NCBI GenBank assembly: GCA_020061995.1
Contig: JAGUXE010000150.1
Span: 1-27,668, forward strand
Source of the DNA: Ignavibacteriales bacterium
Lineage (GTDB): Bacteria > Bacteroidota > Ignavibacteria > Ignavibacteriales > Ignavibacteriaceae
DNA length: 27,668 bases
Direction of reading: 5' to 3'
The notes below the pieces were generated by a model. It was not told the DNA's origin. It searched no databases and was given only the letters and a program-made list of their open reading frames with translations. Positions 25,073-27,668 of this stretch are shown one piece after another. Made by a program: the position numbers and the translations under genes. Every line of letters starts with the position of its first letter. The first letter of the stretch is position 1.

Positions 25073-25438
25073 ATGACTGAGAATTTAACCAAAGATACTT
25101 TTTTAAGTAAAGTATTTGATTATGAAAAAAACAAAGACTGGAAATTTGAAGGTGAACTTCCTTGTATAATTGATTTCTGGGCGCCATGGTGCGGACCTTG
25201 CAAAATGGTTGGACCTGTTTTAGAAGAATTATCCGAAGAATATGCAGGCAAAATTAACATCTATAAAGTTAATACAGATGTTGAACAAGAGCTTGGTGGT
25301 GCATTTGGAATTAGAAGCATTCCATCAATTTTATTTGTTCCAAAAGATGGACAACCACAAATGGCTGTCGGGGCGCTTCCAAAGCAATCGTTAAAAGAAG
25401 TAATCGAAAAAGAACTTCTTAAAAGCTCAACCAACTAA
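25073..25438 (+). CDS. trxA: Thioredoxin
   Basis: This is a 121-residue cytoplasmic thioredoxin with the redox motif WCGPC (C40, C43) in DFWAPWCGPCK and cis-proline P84 in IRSIPSILF. The N-terminus is about ten residues longer than in E. coli TrxA (a KNKDWKFEGELP segment). TAGGAG precedes the ATG. It is flanked by its own leader and a hairpin downstream, so it is likely monocistronic. The gene symbol is a family-level name; genomes of this group may carry several thioredoxins. Confidence 0.95.
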   Translation: MTENLTKDTFLSKVFDYEKNKDWKFEGELPCIIDFWAPWCGPCKMVGPVLEELSEEYAGKINIYKVNTDVEQELGGAFGIRSIPSILFVPKDGQPQMAVGALPKQSLKEVIEKELLKSSTN

Positions 25439-25450
25439 ATTTAACTTAAT

Positions 25451-25480
25451 AAAGAGGGAAATATTTCTTTCCCTCTTTCT
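25451..25480 (+). terminator. Terminator-like hairpin after thioredoxin
   Basis: An 11-bp perfect stem (25451-25461 with 25468-25478; AAAGAGGGAAA/TTTCCCTCTTT) with a 6-nt loop lies 12 nt after the stop. The 3' side is T-rich (TTTCTCT) but lacks a long U tract, so efficiency is uncertain. Confidence 0.7.
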
Positions 25481-25584
25481 CTATTAACAAATCTACTCAA
25501 ACCAACCCCATAAATTGAATTATTTTAAAGTTTCAATTGTTTATCTTGTATAATCATTACTAATTAAATTTTACAATTGAGAAG

Positions 25585-26823
25585 ATGAAAAGATTTGATA
25601 TTCCATTATTTTATCGCAGTCCGATAATTTCAAAAATAAAAGAACTACGTAAACTCCAGGATCCGCGAAAGAAAGATTATTCCCCCGCGGTATTAGATTT
25701 CGGTTTAGTAAAAATAAAACTCGCACGACATTTCGGATTCTGTTACGGAGTTGAAAATGCTATCGAAATTGCTTATAAGACAATTGAAGAAAATCCCGAT
25801 AAAAGAATTTTCCTTCTAAGCGAAATGATTCATAATCCTGAAGTAAACAACGACCTTTTAAGCAGAGGCGTTAAGTTTATAATGGATACTTATGGAAATC
25901 AGTTGATAGAATGGGATGAAATAAATAAAGAAGATATTGTAATTATACCCGCATTCGGTACAACCATCGAAACCGAAAAAATACTAATTGAAATGGGAAT
26001 TGATACGGTAAAATTTAATACGACATGCCCATTTGTTGAAAAAGTTTGGAACCGGGCAACTCAGTTGGGGGATTCAGATTATACTATTATTATTCATGGT
26101 AAATCTACACATGAAGAAACCCGCGCAACATTTTCACACAGTATTAGAAACGGTCATTCGGTAATAATAAGAGACATTAACGAAGCTATAGTTTTAGGCA
26201 AAATTATTTTAGGAGAAATTCCGTCAACCGAATTTTATAATTTATTTAAAGATAAATATTCAAACGACTTCGATGTAGTTAAAGATCTGCGTAAAATCGG
26301 TGTTGTAAACCAGACAACTATGTTAGCTTCTGAAACGCAATTAATTACCGATCACCTTCGTGAGGTGATGATTAAAAAGTATGGTGAACATGATCTTAAA
26401 AATCATTTAGCGGATACGCGCGACACATTATGTTATGCAACTAACGATAATCAACAGGCAACAATCGCATTATTAAAAGAAAAAGCTGATTTGGCGGTGG
26501 TCGTAGGAGGTTACAACAGTTCAAACACATCTCACATTGTTGAGCTGTGCGAAGAAGTTCTGCCGACATATTTTATTTCCGGAGCCGAAAAAATAATTTC
26601 AAAAGATTTAATAAAACACTTTGATATTCAGAATAAAACCGAAGTAAAAACCGAAAATTTCCTTCCTCAAAAAGATATAGTAGAAATAATCATTACCAGC
26701 GGCGCCTCTTGTCCCGATGCAATAGTTGATGAAGTGATGAGTAAGATAATCTCATTCTTCCCCGGGTGCAAAAGCATAGAAGAAGCCTTAAATGATTACA
26801 CTAAAAATCAATTAACATTATAA
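25585..26823 (+). CDS. ispH: 4-hydroxy-3-methylbut-2-enyl diphosphate reductase, long form
   Basis: This 412-residue IspH (LytB) carries out the last step of the MEP isoprenoid pathway (HMBPP to IPP and DMAPP). The three cysteines for the Fe-S cluster are visible: C53 in FGFCYGVENAI, C148 in NTTCPFVEKVW and C283 in DTLCYATNDNQ. H83 in MIHNP and the HGKSTHEET block fit the substrate site. It is longer than E. coli IspH (about 316 residues), owing to an N-terminal extension of about 45 residues and an internal segment near 215-235, as in the long-form family of cyanobacteria and some Bacteroidota. No clear Shine-Dalgarno site is seen. It is cytoplasmic. Confidence 0.95.
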   Translation: MKRFDIPLFYRSPIISKIKELRKLQDPRKKDYSPAVLDFGLVKIKLARHFGFCYGVENAIEIAYKTIEENPDKRIFLLSEMIHNPEVNNDLLSRGVKFIMDTYGNQLIEWDEINKEDIVIIPAFGTTIETEKILIEMGIDTVKFNTTCPFVEKVWNRATQLGDSDYTIIIHGKSTHEETRATFSHSIRNGHSVIIRDINEAIVLGKIILGEIPSTEFYNLFKDKYSNDFDVVKDLRKIGVVNQTTMLASETQLITDHLREVMIKKYGEHDLKNHLADTRDTLCYATNDNQQATIALLKEKADLAVVVGGYNSSNTSHIVELCEEVLPTYFISGAEKIISKDLIKHFDIQNKTEVKTENFLPQKDIVEIIITSGASCPDAIVDEVMSKIISFFPGCKSIEEALNDYTKNQLTL

Positions 26824-27051
26824 GACTTCAGTAAATGGTAGCACGACAAGTAGTTTATCAGTAGAAAGAATCGGGGGGAGATAAGAATTGATATTGATGT
26901 GATCCAGCCAACATCTACTTTTAAGAAAATATTATTATACTTCTAACGAAAATAATCTAAACTTAGCACGGTGTTTCTGTTTTAGTTTTTTTTGATATTT
27001 ATATAGTAACCATAAATCTTTTACTGTAAAAATTAATTTGTTGGAAATATC
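26824..27051. other. AT-rich gap between ispH and the partial right-edge gene
   Basis: These 228 nt hold no gene that I can support. No terminator hairpin with a T-tail is visible after ispH. The second half is very AT-rich and should contain the promoter of the following secreted-protein gene, but no boxes stand out. Confidence 0.4.
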
Positions 27052-27668
27052 ATGAAAATTTTATTGTTAGCTTTAGCCGTTACTACATTGGTTTATGCAC
27101 AAAATGAAATAAACAAGTTTCAATTTGATGAAGACCCAATGTTGTATTTCCCACACAATGAAGGTGATGTTTGGGAGTACTATGATGTTGATGAATTTAT
27201 TGTTGATACTATAAGAGCAACACTGCAAAGAGACTCAATAGACACTACCGGAAATGTTTATGTTTCTATTACCCATATTTCACTTCGTTTAGGAATATAC
27301 GTTTTTACAGATTATTTTAAGCTGGATACAATGGATAACGTGTGGAGAGGGTGGATAGGATATAATTTCTTGCATTATAAGTTAGATTCCAAATTAGGAG
27401 AACAATGGGTTGCATATACTTATGGTGATAGTGGAGAGTATGGATATGAAATAATGCGAGTAGTAGAGGAAGAGGAGGGAAGTATTTTTGGGATACCTAC
27501 AAAGTTTAAGACTTACTTAAATTATTTTTCAATGGATAGTACCGATACAATTGGCTTAACAAGATCTGCTTATACTTTGGCAAATGGATTCGGAATGGTT
27601 TTTTATAGTACAGGTTTCACTACATATCATTTAAGGGGCTGTATAATAAACGGAATTAAGTATGGAAC
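27052..27668 (+). CDS. Secreted protein, N-terminal part (cut by right edge)
   Basis: Translation by hand from the ATG at 27052 gives 205 residues with no stop before the window ends. It starts with a short signal peptide (MKILLLALAVTTLVYAQ). The mature part has FPHNEGDVWEYYDV and RLGIYVFTDYF, and near the edge FGMVFYSTGF followed by LRGCIINGIKYG. This pattern resembles secreted proteins of Ignavibacteria that often end in a T9SS sorting domain beyond such a GCIINGxxYG block. The end is outside the window, so the sorting domain is a guess. No function is recognised. The ribosome-binding site is weak (GGAAAT). Confidence 0.75.
   Translation, partial: MKILLLALAVTTLVYAQNEINKFQFDEDPMLYFPHNEGDVWEYYDVDEFIVDTIRATLQRDSIDTTGNVYVSITHISLRLGIYVFTDYFKLDTMDNVWRGWIGYNFLHYKLDSKLGEQWVAYTYGDSGEYGYEIMRVVEEEEGSIFGIPTKFKTYLNYFSMDSTDTIGLTRSAYTLANGFGMVFYSTGFTTYHLRGCIINGIKYG

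Noticed and set aside
1..27668. CRISPR array, insertion sequence or prophage
   Set aside because: I saw no regularly spaced direct repeats, transposase, integrase or phage structural genes. The palindromes at 10620-10806 lack array spacing.

Overview
The window looks like chromosomal DNA from an AT-rich member of the Bacteroidota/Chlorobi/Ignavibacteria group, most likely an Ignavibacteria-type bacterium. The evidence is two genes ending in type IX secretion (T9SS) type A sorting domains with the YPNPFNP signature, several families typical of this group (DUF4905, DUF4920, DUF5522, GxGYxYP, YCF48-like repeats), a long-form IspH, and many signal-peptide or lipoprotein genes. The phylum is an inference. 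I saw no rRNA, tRNA, CRISPR array, insertion sequence or phage gene.

Region 1 (1-4731, all minus strand). Reading leftward: a small DUF5522 protein, a YyaL/SSP411-type thioredoxin-fold protein that probably starts at a TTG, a secreted beta-rich protein, a four-zinc-ribbon/coiled-coil protein, and a Ser/Thr protein kinase cut by the left edge. The kinase has four DKTVR-type repeats ahead of its N-lobe. This kinase plus zinc-ribbon pair is the most intriguing part of the window.

Region 2 (4918-10572, plus). A signal-peptide-bearing beta-carbonic anhydrase overlaps an NAD(P)-binding HTATIP2/YraR-like protein by 4 nt. That gene overlaps a secreted GxGYxYP protein by 20 nt. A YCF48-repeat protein and an aldo/keto reductase follow. 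The GxGYxYP and YCF48 genes share nearly the same T9SS sorting-domain DNA.

Region 3 (10573-15476, plus). A 417-nt gap holds nested palindromic repeats. It is followed by tryptophanase, a DUF4905 protein, an AMMECR1 protein, a Memo protein and a Rossmann/DUF2520 protein. The last three genes overlap one another. No radical SAM partner of the AMMECR1/Memo pair is in the window.

Region 4 (15477-18356, minus). A likely operon of diaminopimelate decarboxylase (lysA), an LD-carboxypeptidase (peptidase S66) and a small lipoprotein, combining lysine/DAP metabolism with murein-peptide turnover. Its last stop codon abuts the stop of the DUF2520 gene with no spacer.

Region 5 (18550-27668). A small PD-(D/E)XK nuclease-like protein converges on an alpha/beta-hydrolase lipoprotein. 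Next come a multidomain surface lipoprotein with a strong terminator, a DUF4920 protein, a PepSY-associated membrane protein, a fused ADP-forming acyl-CoA synthetase, thioredoxin, ispH and a partial secreted protein running off the right edge.

Most of the window is ordinary metabolic and envelope housekeeping. Several starts were set inside longer open frames from ribosome-binding sites, signal peptides or overlap with neighbours; these are explained in the entries.
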